From Actinotalea solisilvae (GTDB taxonomy: Bacteria > Actinomycetota > Actinomycetes > Actinomycetales > Cellulomonadaceae), in NCBI RefSeq assembly GCF_016464425.1, contig NZ_JADDKQ010000010.1, positions 209,205 to 273,204 of the forward strand: a DNA stretch of 64,000 nucleotides, read 5' to 3'. A program made the position numbers and the translations under genes. Below, in pieces: positions 39,035 through 47,362 of the stretch. Under the pieces are notes generated by a model. That model had not been told where the DNA came from and made no database searches. It worked only from the letters and a program-made list of their open reading frames with translations. Each line of letters opens with the position of its first letter. Position 1 is the stretch's first letter.

Positions 39035-40377
39035 CGTCCGCCGCCGGCCCGCACGACGACGTGCGCGCCGTCGCACCCGCCCTGCGCGGCGGCCGGGCGC
39101 TGCTGCTCGCACCGGTGTCGGCGGCGACCTGGCGGGCGGTCTCGCACGCGGTCGTCGGCACGGTCGTCCTGCTGCCCGTGGCCGCGGTCGTGCTCACCGC
39201 GGTCCCGCTGTCGCTCGCCCTCGTGGTGCTCGGGGTGGGGGCGCCGATGCTCGTGCTGGTCCTGCTCGCGAGCGCCCCGGTGGCCGCGCTCGAGCGGGCG
39301 CGCCTGCGGGCGCAGCTCGGCGTCGACATCGCCCCGCCCGAGCTCCCACGGCGCGACCTGGGAGCACGCCGGTGGTGGCGTGGGTGGGGACGCGTCGCCG
39401 CCGACCCCCGCCGCTGGGGTCACCTCCTCCACGTCGTCGTCGGGCTGGGCCTGTCCGTCGCCCAGCTCGGCGCGGTCGCGGCGCTCGGCGGCGGCGGGCT
39501 GGCCCTCCTCGCTCTGCCGGCTTACCGCTCGTGGGCCGACGTCGACCTGCCGGCGGCGCTCCTCGTCGCCGTCGGTCTGGCCGCCGTGTGGCTCGCCGCG
39601 CTCCTCGCCCAGCTGGTCACCCTCGGGCACGTGCGGCTCGCGCGCGGCCTCCTCGGGCGCCCGGCCTCGGCCGCCCTCGCGGACGCCGCGCGGGCCGCGG
39701 CGCTGGAGGCGGACGAGCGCGCGACCCGGGCCGAGGTGCGCGCCGAGCACCTCACGCGGGCCCGCGCGCGCGCCGTGGGCGCCGCGGCCGACGACCGGCG
39801 ACGGATCGAGCGCGACCTGCACGACGGCGCCCAGCAGCGCCTCGTCGCGCTCGGCGTCGAGCTCGGCGTCGCGCGCCGGGCGGCCGCGTCGGACCCCGCC
39901 GTCGCCGCGGCGGCGCTCGACCACGCGCACCGCGAGGTCAAGGAGACCCTCGCCGAGCTCCGCGACCTCGTGCGCGGCATCCACCCCGCGGTGCTGACCG
40001 ACCGCGGCCTCGACGCCGCGCTCTCGGCGCTCGCGGCGCGGTGCCCGGTGCCCGTGACCGTCGAGGTGCCCGCGACGGACTCCCTCGACGGCGCCGGCCC
40101 GGCCGCCGAGGCCGCCGCGTACTTCGTCACCGCCGAGGCGCTGACGAACGTCGCCCGGCACTCCGGCGCGCAGCGCGCGGACGTGCGCGCCGAACTCGTC
40201 GGCGACCGGCTGCGGCTCACGGTGAGCGACGACGGCCGCGGCGGGGCCAGGGCCCTGCCCGGGAGCGGGCTCGACGGGCTGCGCGGCCGGGTCGAGGCGC
40301 TGGACGGGACCTTCGCGCTCGACAGCCCCCGCGGGCGTGGGACCCGCCTCACCGTGGAGGTGCCGTGCGCATCGTGA
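39031..40377 (+). CDS. Two-component sensor histidine kinase, NarL/HisKA_3 type
   Basis: 448 residues. Residues ~1-215 hold about four TM helices in two hairpins with short loops, so there is no large extracellular sensor. The phosphoacceptor His lies in RRIERDLHDGAQQRLV (~252-267, HisKA_3). The ATPase domain has N-box TAEALTNVARHSGA and G-box DDGRGG. It probably senses a membrane-linked cue. It overlaps the response regulator start by 13 nt. Confidence 0.93.
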   Translation: MTSAAGPHDDVRAVAPALRGGRALLLAPVSAATWRAVSHAVVGTVVLLPVAAVVLTAVPLSLALVVLGVGAPMLVLVLLASAPVAALERARLRAQLGVDIAPPELPRRDLGARRWWRGWGRVAADPRRWGHLLHVVVGLGLSVAQLGAVAALGGGGLALLALPAYRSWADVDLPAALLVAVGLAAVWLAALLAQLVTLGHVRLARGLLGRPASAALADAARAAALEADERATRAEVRAEHLTRARARAVGAAADDRRRIERDLHDGAQQRLVALGVELGVARRAAASDPAVAAAALDHAHREVKETLAELRDLVRGIHPAVLTDRGLDAALSALAARCPVPVTVEVPATDSLDGAGPAAEAAAYFVTAEALTNVARHSGAQRADVRAELVGDRLRLTVSDDGRGGARALPGSGLDGLRGRVEALDGTFALDSPRGRGTRLTVEVPCAS

Positions 40378-41033
40378 TCGCGGAGGACTCGGTCCTCCTG
40401 CTCGACGGGCTGACGCGCCTCCTCGCCGCCGAGGGGCACGAGGTCACCGGCCACCGCACCGCCGACGCGCTCGTCGCCGGCCTCGGCAGCGGGCAGGAGC
40501 CGCCGGGCCTCGTCGTGACCGACGTCCGGATGCCGCCGTCGCACACCGACGAGGGCCTGCGCGCCGTCGTGCACCTGCGCAGCCTGCACCCGAGGCTGCC
40601 GGTGCTCGTCCTGTCGCAGTACGTCGAGCAGCGGTACGCCTCCGAGCTGTTCGCGGGTGACGTGCGCGGGCTGGGGTACGTGCTCAAGGACCGCGTCGCC
40701 GACGTGGAGGAGTTCCTCGACGTCGTGGCGCGCGTCGCCGCGGGCGGCACGGTCATCGACCCCGAGGTCGTCGCGCAGCTCCTCGCCCGCACGCGCCGCG
40801 ACGGCCTGCGGGAGCTCACGCCGCGCGAGCGCGACGTCCTCGGGCTCATGGCCGAGGGACGCTCGAACGCGGCCATCGCCGAGCGCCTCGTCGTCGGCCT
40901 CGGCGCCGTCGAGAAGCACGTCACCTCGGTCTTCACCAAGCTCGACCTGGCCCCCGACGGCGACGGCCACCGCCGCGTCCTCGCGGTGCTGCGCTGGCTC
41001 GAGCACGCCCCGGGCCGCGGGGGCCGGCCGTGA
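40365..41033 (+). CDS. Response regulator, NarL/FixJ family (REC-LuxR HTH)
   Basis: 222 residues. The receiver domain has the acidic pair (AEDS, ~7-8), the phosphorylated Asp in VVTDVRMPP (~52) and Lys in VLKDR. The C-terminal LuxR HTH is LTPRERDVLGLMAEGRSNAAIAERL...VEKHV. Start GTG 40365 has GGAGG 5 nt upstream. It overlaps both neighbours by a few bases, so kinase, regulator and DUF4097 protein are one translational unit. Confidence 0.94.
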   Translation: MRIVIAEDSVLLLDGLTRLLAAEGHEVTGHRTADALVAGLGSGQEPPGLVVTDVRMPPSHTDEGLRAVVHLRSLHPRLPVLVLSQYVEQRYASELFAGDVRGLGYVLKDRVADVEEFLDVVARVAAGGTVIDPEVVAQLLARTRRDGLRELTPRERDVLGLMAEGRSNAAIAERLVVGLGAVEKHVTSVFTKLDLAPDGDGHRRVLAVLRWLEHAPGRGGRP

Positions 41034-41962
41034 CCGCGCCGCCGCGGCGCACGCGCGCGGCGGGTGCGCTGCGCTGGTCCGGCGGGCTCGTGGGCGCCCT
41101 GGTGATCCTCGCGACCGGGGCCGCGGCGGCCGACCACCTGACCCAGCGCACGACCGAGGCCGGGCACGCCTACCCGGCGCCCGCAGCCGTGGAGCTGGTC
41201 GCCGACGGCGAGGTCACCGTCACCGCGGGCGGCGCGGACGTCGAGGTCCTGGCCCGGGCACGGACGGGGCTGTCGCCCGCGACCTACGCCGCGGACCGCA
41301 CGGACGCCGGGCTCACCGTCCGGCACACGTGCCAGGACCAGGTGGGCGCCAGCTGCAGCGCGTCGCTCGACGTGCGGGTCCCCGAGGGGACGCACGTGAC
41401 GGTCCGGGCGTCGTCGGGTGCCGTCCGGGTGCTCGACGGCGTCGGGGACGTCACGGTGAGCTCGGGCGTCGGCAGCGTGGTGGTCGACGGGGTCGGCGGG
41501 CGGGTCCGGGCGGCGGCCGGCGCGGGCGACGTCGAGGTCCGCGGCGCCGGCGGTCCGGTCGAGGCGTCGACCGACATCGGCGACGTCGCCGTGCACGGGG
41601 CTAGCGGCGAGGTCGTCGCGCGCTCGGGCAGCGGCGGGGTCGAGGTCCGTGACGCGGGTGGCGCGGTCGAGGCGACAACGGGGATCGGCGACGTCCGGGT
41701 GCGCGGCGCGGCGGGCGACGCCGTGGTCCGCTCGGGCAGCGGCGGCCTGGACGTGGCCGGCGTGCTCGGCGACGTGCGCGCGACGACGTCGGTCGGGCGG
41801 GTCGTCGTGCGCTCCACCGGCGACCCGGTGGCGCTCGACATCGCGACCGCCCAGGGCCGCTCCACGGTCGACGCGCCGACGGACCCGGGCGCCCCGCGCT
41901 CGGTCTACATCCGCTCGGACAGCGGCGACGTCTCCTACGTCGGCGCCCCGGCGGCCGGCTGA
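41030..41962 (+). CDS. DUF4097-type beta-repeat protein with N-terminal membrane anchor
   Basis: 310 residues. One TM helix (~18-38, GGLVGALVILATGAAAAD), then a beta-helical region rich in ~20-residue repeats of the GxVxVRGAxGxVxAxSxxG pattern (~120-285), as in the DUF4097/putative-adhesin fold. Asymmetric Val/Gly spacing suggests a parallel beta-solenoid. Such proteins often sit with two-component or phage-shock-like envelope genes. The GTG start overlaps the regulator stop (GTGA). Probably an envelope output or feedback partner of the kinase (inference). Confidence 0.85.
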   Translation: MTAPPRRTRAAGALRWSGGLVGALVILATGAAAADHLTQRTTEAGHAYPAPAAVELVADGEVTVTAGGADVEVLARARTGLSPATYAADRTDAGLTVRHTCQDQVGASCSASLDVRVPEGTHVTVRASSGAVRVLDGVGDVTVSSGVGSVVVDGVGGRVRAAAGAGDVEVRGAGGPVEASTDIGDVAVHGASGEVVARSGSGGVEVRDAGGAVEATTGIGDVRVRGAAGDAVVRSGSGGLDVAGVLGDVRATTSVGRVVVRSTGDPVALDIATAQGRSTVDAPTDPGAPRSVYIRSDSGDVSYVGAPAAG

Positions 41963-42089
41963 GCCGCCCGACGAGGACCGCTCCCCCGGCGCGTCGCCGA
42001 GTCCGTAGCATGTGCGTCGCAGCGGCCGCCGCTGCGGCTCGTCGCACGACCCGAGCGCATCGCGTTGCCGCGAGGTGCTGCTCGCACCC

Positions 42090-42162
42090 GCCCCCGTAGC
42101 TCAGTGGATAGAGCATCGGACTTCTAATCCGCAGGTCGCAGGTTCGAATCCTGCCGGGGGCG
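42090..42162 (+). tRNA. tRNA-Arg (anticodon TCT)
   Basis: 73 nt. Acceptor stem GCCCCCG/CGGGGGC, T-arm with GGTTCGAATCC, and anticodon loop CTTCTAA giving TCT (reads AGA). No CCA is encoded. It ends the operon region after the DUF4097 gene. Confidence 0.95.
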
Positions 42163-42191
42163 CCGCAGGCCGGTCGCGCCTGCCCGCGCGC

Positions 42192-42965
42192 TCAGCCCGT
42201 CCCGGGCAGCGACGCCGTCGCCTTCGTCACCCGCGCCGCCCGGACCGCCCGGCGCCGGTCGACCACGACCACGCCGCCGAGCACCGCGACCGCGAGCGCC
42301 ATCGACGCCACGACGTCCGTGACGAAGTGGTACCCGAGGTAGAGCCGGCTCAGCGCGACGACGAGGATCCCGGCCACGATGACGAGGAACCACACCACGA
42401 GCGAGCCCACGCGGGGACGCCGGATCCACGCCAGGTACCCGACCACGAGCAGGAGCGTCGCCGTGCCGATCGTGTGGCCCGACGGGAACGAGTAGGTCGT
42501 CTCGACGCCCGCGACGGTCATGGTGTCCACGGGCGGCCGGGGCCGCGCGACGGCGTCCTTGATGAGCACGGACACGATCGTCGAGGCGACCATCGCGCCG
42601 GCCAGCAGGCCCGCCTGCCACCACTGCTTGCGCCAGAAGCCCCAGGTCAGGGTGCCCACGAGGACGAGGACGGGCAGCACCTCGGGCCCCGTCACGGTCG
42701 TGATCACCGTGAGCACGACGGTGACGGGCTCGCTGCGCGCCTCGGCGAGGCCGGTGAGGACGGGCTGGTCGAGCTCGGCGAGGTCGTCGTTCTCCTGCAC
42801 GGCGTCGAAGACCCCGAGGAACCCGGCGGTGCCGAGCACCACGAGCAGCAGACCGACGACGACGGCGACCTGCGGACCCCGGTCGACGACCCACGACCGC
42901 CGGCCCCAGAGGTCGGCGACCACGTCCCGCACGGTCGCGCGCACGCCGCGTCGCCCCTCCGCCAT
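42192..42965 (-). CDS. PAP2-family membrane phosphatase
   Basis: 257 residues, five to six TM helices. The three phosphatase motifs are KDAVARPRP, SFPSGHT and SRLYLGYHFVTDV, which carry the catalytic His residues on the outer face. Members dephosphorylate phosphatidic acid, undecaprenyl pyrophosphate or related lipids. The N-terminus is a ~35-residue basic cytosolic segment. GATGCT lies 6 nt before the ATG as a weak -10. Confidence 0.92.
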   Translation of the reverse strand: MAEGRRGVRATVRDVVADLWGRRSWVVDRGPQVAVVVGLLLVVLGTAGFLGVFDAVQENDDLAELDQPVLTGLAEARSEPVTVVLTVITTVTGPEVLPVLVLVGTLTWGFWRKQWWQAGLLAGAMVASTIVSVLIKDAVARPRPPVDTMTVAGVETTYSFPSGHTIGTATLLLVVGYLAWIRRPRVGSLVVWFLVIVAGILVVALSRLYLGYHFVTDVVASMALAVAVLGGVVVVDRRRAVRAARVTKATASLPGTG

Positions 42966-43183
42966 CCGGCGAGCATCGCACCCGCGCGGGCGGACCGCGC
43001 GGCGGGCGCCCGTCGCCGCGGGCGGCGGGCGGCGCCCGGCACCGCCCGGCACCGACCGACCCCGTCCGGACCGGGGTAATTCGGGTGCGTCCCGGCACGG
43101 CGCTCTGCCACCGTGGGACCACCGCGGTGAAGGACCTGGCCCGTCCTCGACCCCAGTCCCTTCCCACCTCCTGGAGCACCACC

Positions 43184-43387
43184 ATGCATCCTCTGACCGT
43201 CTACGAGATAGCCGTCCGCGAGCACCAGCGCGCGACCGTCGAGCGCAGCCGCGCCCGCCAGGTCCGCCTGAGCCGGCGGGCCCGCTCGGTCCCGGACGTC
43301 CGGCCGACCGAGCGGCTCCTCTCCCGGGGCACGACCGCCGTCGCGGCGGCCGGGTCCCCCACCGACGGACGCCCCGCGGTCGCCTGA
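43184..43387 (+). CDS. Small basic hypothetical protein
   Basis: 67 residues, Arg-rich (MHPLTVYEIAVREHQRATV...). There is no TM segment or known motif. GGAG lies 7 nt before the ATG. The opening resembles short basic actinobacterial proteins with a MHP/MNPxxxYE start that are often seen near tRNA or stress genes; the function is unknown. Supported mainly by the Shine-Dalgarno and actinobacterial codon pattern. Confidence 0.6.
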   Translation: MHPLTVYEIAVREHQRATVERSRARQVRLSRRARSVPDVRPTERLLSRGTTAVAAAGSPTDGRPAVA

Positions 43388-43541
43388 GCGCACGCGGGGC
43401 GTCCGCCCTGCTCCCCGGCGTCCGTCGCCACCACGCAGCGTCGCTACGGCGCCTCGGACCCCCGACGCTCTGCCACGATGGCGCCATGCCCGACCTCCGC
43501 CCGCCCGTCCGCTCGGCGGGCCGCTGCGAGGCGACGCGCTG

Positions 43542-43895
43542 ATGGGCCGGCACTCCGCCCCCGCGCCGCCGCCCGCGTCCGAGCCCCCGCGCCACGACGA
43601 CGGCGCCGGGCACGCACCCGCGACGCACGGCCTGGTGCCGCGCCTCGTGCTCGCCGCCGTGAGCGGGCTCACCGTCGCGGCCGTCACGCTCTGGGGCGGC
43701 ACGCCGTGGACCACGGCCCTCGCGCTGGCCGCTGCGGCAGCCGTCGTCGTCGGCGTCGGCGCGTGGCTCGCCGGCACGCTGCCCCGCCCGGGCGCGGGAC
43801 CCCCGGGACCCCCGGGACCGCCACGGCCGACGCCGCCGGCGCCGGGCGACGGGCGCGACGCGCACCGGCCGGCGGGCGACCAGCCCGTACAGTGA
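43542..43895 (+). CDS. Small hypothetical membrane protein
   Basis: 117 residues. A Pro/His-rich N-terminus, two TM helices (~33-50 LVLAAVSGLTVAAVTLW; ~56-78 ALALAAAAAVVVGVGAWLAG), then a Gly/Pro-rich tail with repeats of GPPGPP. A 19-codon open frame upstream (43486-43542) ends in TGATG over its start. It ends 4 nt before orn and may be co-transcribed. No function is assignable. Confidence 0.6.
   Translation: MGRHSAPAPPPASEPPRHDDGAGHAPATHGLVPRLVLAAVSGLTVAAVTLWGGTPWTTALALAAAAAVVVGVGAWLAGTLPRPGAGPPGPPGPPRPTPPAPGDGRDAHRPAGDQPVQ
43888..43893 (+). promoter_or_regulatory. -10 box TACAGT of orn (leaderless type)
   Basis: It overlaps the end of the upstream membrane-protein gene and ends 6 nt before GTG 43900, with no Shine-Dalgarno. 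It closely matches the TAnnnT pattern seen at other leaderless starts in this window. Confidence 0.5.
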
Positions 43896-43899
43896 CCGC

Positions 43900-44538
43900 G
43901 TGAGCCCTGCCGCACCCAACGACCGCATCGTCTGGATCGACTGCGAGATGACCGGTCTCGACCTCGGGCGCGACGCGCTCATCGAGGTCGCCGCCGTGGT
44001 CACCGACTCGGAGCTGACCATCCTCGGCGAGGGGGTCGACGTCGTCGTCACCCCGCCGGCCGAGGCTCTCGAGCAGATGGAACCCTTCGTGCGCGACATG
44101 CACACGACGTCCGGGCTGCTCGACGCGCTGCCCGGCGGCGTCACGCTCGCCGAGGCCGAGCAGCAGGTCCTGGACTACATCCGGACCTGGGTGCCCGAGG
44201 CGCGCAGGGCGCCGCTCGCCGGCAACTCGGTCGGCACCGACAAGACGTTCCTCGACCGGGACATGCCGGGTCTCGTCGAGCACCTGCACTACCGGATCAT
44301 CGACGTGTCCTCCATCAAGGAGCTCGCCCGGCGCTGGTACCCGCGCATCTACTTCGCCTCGCCCGAGAAGACGGGCGGGCACCGCGCCCTCGCCGACATC
44401 CTCGAGAGCATCGACGAGCTGCGGTACTACCGCGCCGCGATGCTCGTGCCCCAGCCGGGGCCGGACTCGGCGACGGCCAAGCAGGTCGCCGCGCAGATCG
44501 CCGCGACGAGCGTGCGCGGGGCGACGCCCGCGCCCTGA
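43900..44538 (+). CDS. orn: Oligoribonuclease
   Basis: 212 residues. DEDDh exonuclease: Asp/Glu in WIDCEMTGLD (~13-20), the middle Asp in TDKTFLDRDMP, and His in GGHRALADI followed by the last Asp. It degrades 2-5-nt RNAs and pGpG, and is usually essential in actinobacteria. It is followed by a strong terminator and tRNA-His on the other strand. Confidence 0.96.
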   Translation: MSPAAPNDRIVWIDCEMTGLDLGRDALIEVAAVVTDSELTILGEGVDVVVTPPAEALEQMEPFVRDMHTTSGLLDALPGGVTLAEAEQQVLDYIRTWVPEARRAPLAGNSVGTDKTFLDRDMPGLVEHLHYRIIDVSSIKELARRWYPRIYFASPEKTGGHRALADILESIDELRYYRAAMLVPQPGPDSATAKQVAAQIAATSVRGATPAP

Positions 44539-44558
44539 GCCGGCCCGGACGCACGAAC

Positions 44559-44583
44559 GGCACCCGACGCGTCGTCGGGTGCC
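44559..44583. terminator. Hairpin terminator after orn
   Basis: A perfect 10-bp stem GGCACCCGAC/GTCGGGTGCC with a 5-nt loop, between orn and the convergent tRNA-His. Confidence 0.8.
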
Positions 44584-44602
44584 GTCGTCGTGCTCACGAT
44601 GG

Positions 44603-44676
44603 GGTGGCTAACGGGACTTGAACCCGCGACCCCCTGGACCACAACCAGGTGCTCTACCAACTGAGCTATAGCCACC
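44603..44676 (-). tRNA. tRNA-His (anticodon GTG)
   Basis: 74 nt including the extra G at -1 paired with discriminator C, a tRNA-His hallmark. Acceptor GTGGCTA/TAGCCAC; anticodon loop TTGTGGT gives GTG. No CCA is encoded. Confidence 0.95.
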
Positions 44677-44725
44677 ACGGTGTCGAGACCGGCCACCGGG
44701 CGGCGGTCGCGAACCGGCGAGAAGT

Positions 44726-45670
44726 CTACACAGTCGCGGAGGGTGCTCCGGGCACGCGCTCGAGGATCGCGGTCGCGAACCTCTCGACCGCGCCCTCGCC
44801 GAGGCTCATGAACAGCGAGGGCTCGACCGTCTCGAGCTCCATGAGGACCGGCTGGTCGTCGTCCCCGCTCACCAGGTCGACCCGCGCGTAGAGGAACGGC
44901 TGCTCCGGGACGTCGGGGTCCGCCTGCGCGCGCAGCAGGCCTGCCGCCGTCGCGATGACCTGCCGGGCCATCTCGACCTCGGCCTCCGACGCGTCGATGC
45001 GCGTCATCTGCTCCTTCTTGTAGAGGCCGGAGCCGCCGACGTCGGGGCCGCTGAGCATCGCGCCCTTGCGCACGCTGTGCGAGTACTCCCCGGACACGAA
45101 GATGTGCGCCCGCTCGCCGACCGTGTCGACGCTCGTGAGGTACCGCTGCACCATGACGGTGCGGTCGGCCTCGAGCAGGCGGCGCGCGTGGGAGATCGCC
45201 AGCCCGCGAGAGCCGGCGTCGATCGCGGTGTAGCGGCCCGTGTCGACCGAGCCCGCGGACACCGCGGGCTTGATGACGAAGTCGCCGTGGGCGGGGAACC
45301 GGGTGTGCAGCGCGCGCGAGGACAGGTGGCGCTCGGGCTCGAGCCACATGGTGGGCACGATCGGCACGCCGGCGGCCTCGAGCTCGGCGAGGTAGTGCTT
45401 GTCCGTGTTCCAGCGCACCACGGCGGCGGGGTTCACCAGGGTGGTCACCGCCTCGACGGCCTCGGCCCACGCGACGAATGCCGGCCGGCGGGTCGCGTAG
45501 TCCCAGGTCGAGCGGATCACGACGAGGTCGTAGGCGGACCAGTCGACCGCCGGGTCGTCCCACACGGCCACGTCGACGTCGACGCCGCGTGCCTGCAGCT
45601 CGCCGAGCAGCGGGCTCTCCTCGGCGTCGAGGGTGGGCAGGGCGGCACAGGTGGCGAGGGCGATCTTCAC
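44726..45670 (-). CDS. ATP-grasp domain protein, glutathione-synthetase/DcsG-like
   Basis: 314 residues. The N-terminal domain has VWDDPAVDWSAYDLVVIRSTWDY. ATP-grasp residues include FVIKPAVSAGSVDT (nucleotide-binding Lys and Ser) and LMELETVEPSLFMS (metal-binding Glu pair). It resembles the family of D-cycloserine ligase DcsG and prokaryotic glutathione synthetase-like enzymes, which join a carboxylate to an amine or thiol with ATP. The substrate is unknown; no biosynthetic cluster surrounds it. GTG 45670 is preceded by TACAGT and no Shine-Dalgarno. Confidence 0.85.
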   Translation of the reverse strand: MKIALATCAALPTLDAEESPLLGELQARGVDVDVAVWDDPAVDWSAYDLVVIRSTWDYATRRPAFVAWAEAVEAVTTLVNPAAVVRWNTDKHYLAELEAAGVPIVPTMWLEPERHLSSRALHTRFPAHGDFVIKPAVSAGSVDTGRYTAIDAGSRGLAISHARRLLEADRTVMVQRYLTSVDTVGERAHIFVSGEYSHSVRKGAMLSGPDVGGSGLYKKEQMTRIDASEAEVEMARQVIATAAGLLRAQADPDVPEQPFLYARVDLVSGDDDQPVLMELETVEPSLFMSLGEGAVERFATAILERVPGAPSATV

Positions 45671-45676
45671 CCCGCC

Positions 45677-45682
45677 ACTGTA
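45677..45682 (-). promoter_or_regulatory. -10 box TACAGT of the ATP-grasp gene (leaderless type)
   Basis: TACAGT (reverse strand) ends 6 nt before GTG 45670; same arrangement as orn. Confidence 0.5.
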
Positions 45683-45851
45683 CGGTCCGGCGCGCCGCGT
45701 GCCACGAGACCTCCGCTCTCCTCCCGCGCCCGGAATGTCCTGGCCCCGACACGGCGTCCCGGAGGTGGGAGCGCTGCCGCAGTGCCAACTCCCCCCGGGT
45801 GCGGTTGGATCGCTGAGGAAGAGGGGCGCGGCGCTGCGAGAAGGGACGGCC

Positions 45852-46202
45852 ATGGCCGAGGTGGAGACCGAGGGTGACGGGACGTCGGGGATGGCTCTGC
45901 AGAGCGAGCCCGACCGGTCGGTGGTCCGCGCGTGGGGCGAGATCGACCTGTCCGTCCGGCGGTCCGTCAACGAGCTGTGCCAGGCGGTCTCCGAGCGGTC
46001 CCTGCCGGTCGTCATCGACGCGCGCGACGTGACCTTCATCGACTCGACCGGCATGTCGATCCTCGTCCGGATCGCCCGCGACGCCGAGGCCGGCGGCTAT
46101 CCCGTCCGCCTCGACAACGCGCCGTGGATGCTGCGCGAGCTGCTCACGATCACGGGCGTGGACCAGCTGCTGCCGCTCGGCGACACGACCGCCGAGGACT
46201 GA
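45852..46202 (+). CDS. STAS-domain anti-sigma factor antagonist
   Basis: 116 residues. The STAS fold contains the phosphorylatable Ser in DVTFIDSTGMSILVRI, the SpoIIAA/RsbV hallmark. It would bind an RsbW-like kinase in its dephosphorylated form and release a sigma factor. An RsbW-like ATPase gene lies 1.7 kb away (47952-48344), not adjacent. ATG 45852 has AAGGGA 7 nt upstream. Confidence 0.9.
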   Translation: MAEVETEGDGTSGMALQSEPDRSVVRAWGEIDLSVRRSVNELCQAVSERSLPVVIDARDVTFIDSTGMSILVRIARDAEAGGYPVRLDNAPWMLRELLTITGVDQLLPLGDTTAED

Positions 46203-46227
46203 GCCCGGCGCTCGGACGACCCCACGC

Positions 46228-46267
46228 ACGACGAAGGCCCCGGTCGCAGGACCGGGGCCTTCGTCGT
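46228..46267. terminator. Strong hairpin terminator between STAS gene and tRNA-Lys
   Basis: A perfect 18-bp stem with a GCAG tetraloop (46228-46245 with 46250-46267), shared by two convergent units. Confidence 0.9.
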
Positions 46268-46270
46268 CGG

Positions 46271-46343
<73 letters not shown>

Positions 46344-46488
46344 GCGGTGCACGAGGTTAGCACCGAGGTCGCGAGGACGCGAAACCGCTGGTCAGCGGGC
46401 CGCGGGCCGCATCCGGGCGCGTCCGCGCCCGCCCCAAGGCCCGCCTCGGGTGCCGGCGGCCGCTCCTGCACGCCGCGGCGCGGACGCC

Positions 46489-46797
46489 TCAGCTGTCGGC
46501 GTCGGCCGCCGCCGCGTCGCCGGTCGCGGCCGCGTCAGGCGTCGTCGTCGCGCCCTCGTCCTCGGCGTCCCACCACGCGACCTCGGGCAGGCCCTCGTCC
46601 TCGAGGATCGCCGGGGAGGCGGGGCCGTCCGGGTTCACGAGGTCCGCGAGAAGGGTCAGCGGGACACCTTCGGCCAGCAGGCTCATCACCTCGGCCGACG
46701 CCTCGGTCTCCACCTGGTCGGCAGCCTCGACGACGGCCGGCTCGGGCTCGAGGCCGGGAACGGCCTCACCCTCACCCACGTTGGTCTCCAGACCCAT
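46489..46797 (-). CDS. Small acidic conserved hypothetical protein
   Basis: 102 residues, strongly acidic. The centre, VMSLLAEGVPLTLLADLVNPDGP (~38-60), looks like the conserved core of a short actinobacterial protein family of unknown function (from memory); both ends are low-complexity Asp/Glu/Ala. ATG 46797 has GAGGAGG 7 nt upstream. It stands alone between tRNA-Lys and the GroES-like gene. Confidence 0.75.
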   Translation of the reverse strand: MGLETNVGEGEAVPGLEPEPAVVEAADQVETEASAEVMSLLAEGVPLTLLADLVNPDGPASPAILEDEGLPEVAWWDAEDEGATTTPDAAATGDAAAADADS

Positions 46798-46953
46798 CGC
46801 CTGGACCTCCTCTCTGGTGGTCGACGGTCACACTGCACCACTGCCGGGCAGGTGACGCAACGCGTCACGCCGGACGGACCGGCACGATCTTCCCGCCACG
46901 GCGGCGAGGCCCGGCGATCCGTCCGCGCGCGGGCACGTCCTCACGGAGAACGC

Positions 46954-47322
46954 TCACAGGTACAGCCCGGTTCCCTCGCCGCTCGGAGCCGGTTCGGCGA
47001 CGCCGTGGATGTCACGCTCCCGCAGGAGCAGGTAGTCCACGCCCTCGAGCTCCACCTCGGCCCGGTCCTCGGGGTCGAAGAGCACGCGGTCGCCGCGGTC
47101 GACCTGGCGGACGTGCTGGCCCGTCGCGACCACGAGCCCCCAGGCCAGGCGCTTGCCCACCGCCGCCGTCGCCGGGATGACGATCCCGGACGAGGACAGC
47201 CGCTCGGCCGACTCGGCGTCGAGACGCACGAGGACGCGGTCGTGGAGCATCCGCACGGGCGGACGGCCTGCGGGGCCGGCCGCGTCGGGGCGGGGGTCGC
47301 CCGGGAGGGGGAGGGACGTCAC
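46954..47322 (-). CDS. GroES-like co-chaperonin domain protein
   Basis: 122 residues. From MLHDRVLVRLD (~25) the GroES/Cpn10 fold is recognisable: SSGIVIPA, GLVVATGQ, GDRVLFDPEDRAEVELEGVDYLLLRERDI. The mobile-loop region is short (LSSSGIVIPATAAVGKRL). The ~24-residue N-terminal extension and the absence of groEL nearby make it a stand-alone actinobacterial variant rather than the main GroES. A TAGCGT -10 box 7 nt before GTG 47322 supports this start. Divergent from bcp. Confidence 0.82.
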   Translation of the reverse strand: MTSLPLPGDPRPDAAGPAGRPPVRMLHDRVLVRLDAESAERLSSSGIVIPATAAVGKRLAWGLVVATGQHVRQVDRGDRVLFDPEDRAEVELEGVDYLLLRERDIHGVAEPAPSGEGTGLYL

Positions 47323-47329
47323 CCGCCCG

Positions 47330-47339
47330 ACGCTACAGT
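47330..47339. promoter_or_regulatory. Overlapping divergent -10 boxes for the GroES-like gene and bcp
   Basis: Reverse-strand TAGCGT (47330-47335) serves the GroES-like gene without a leader. Forward-strand TACAGT (47334-47339) would start bcp with a short leader carrying GAGGAGG. The two hexamers overlap by 2 bp, so the promoters probably exclude each other. Confidence 0.45.
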
Positions 47340-47362
47340 GGCCTCCGATCCCGAGGAGGACC

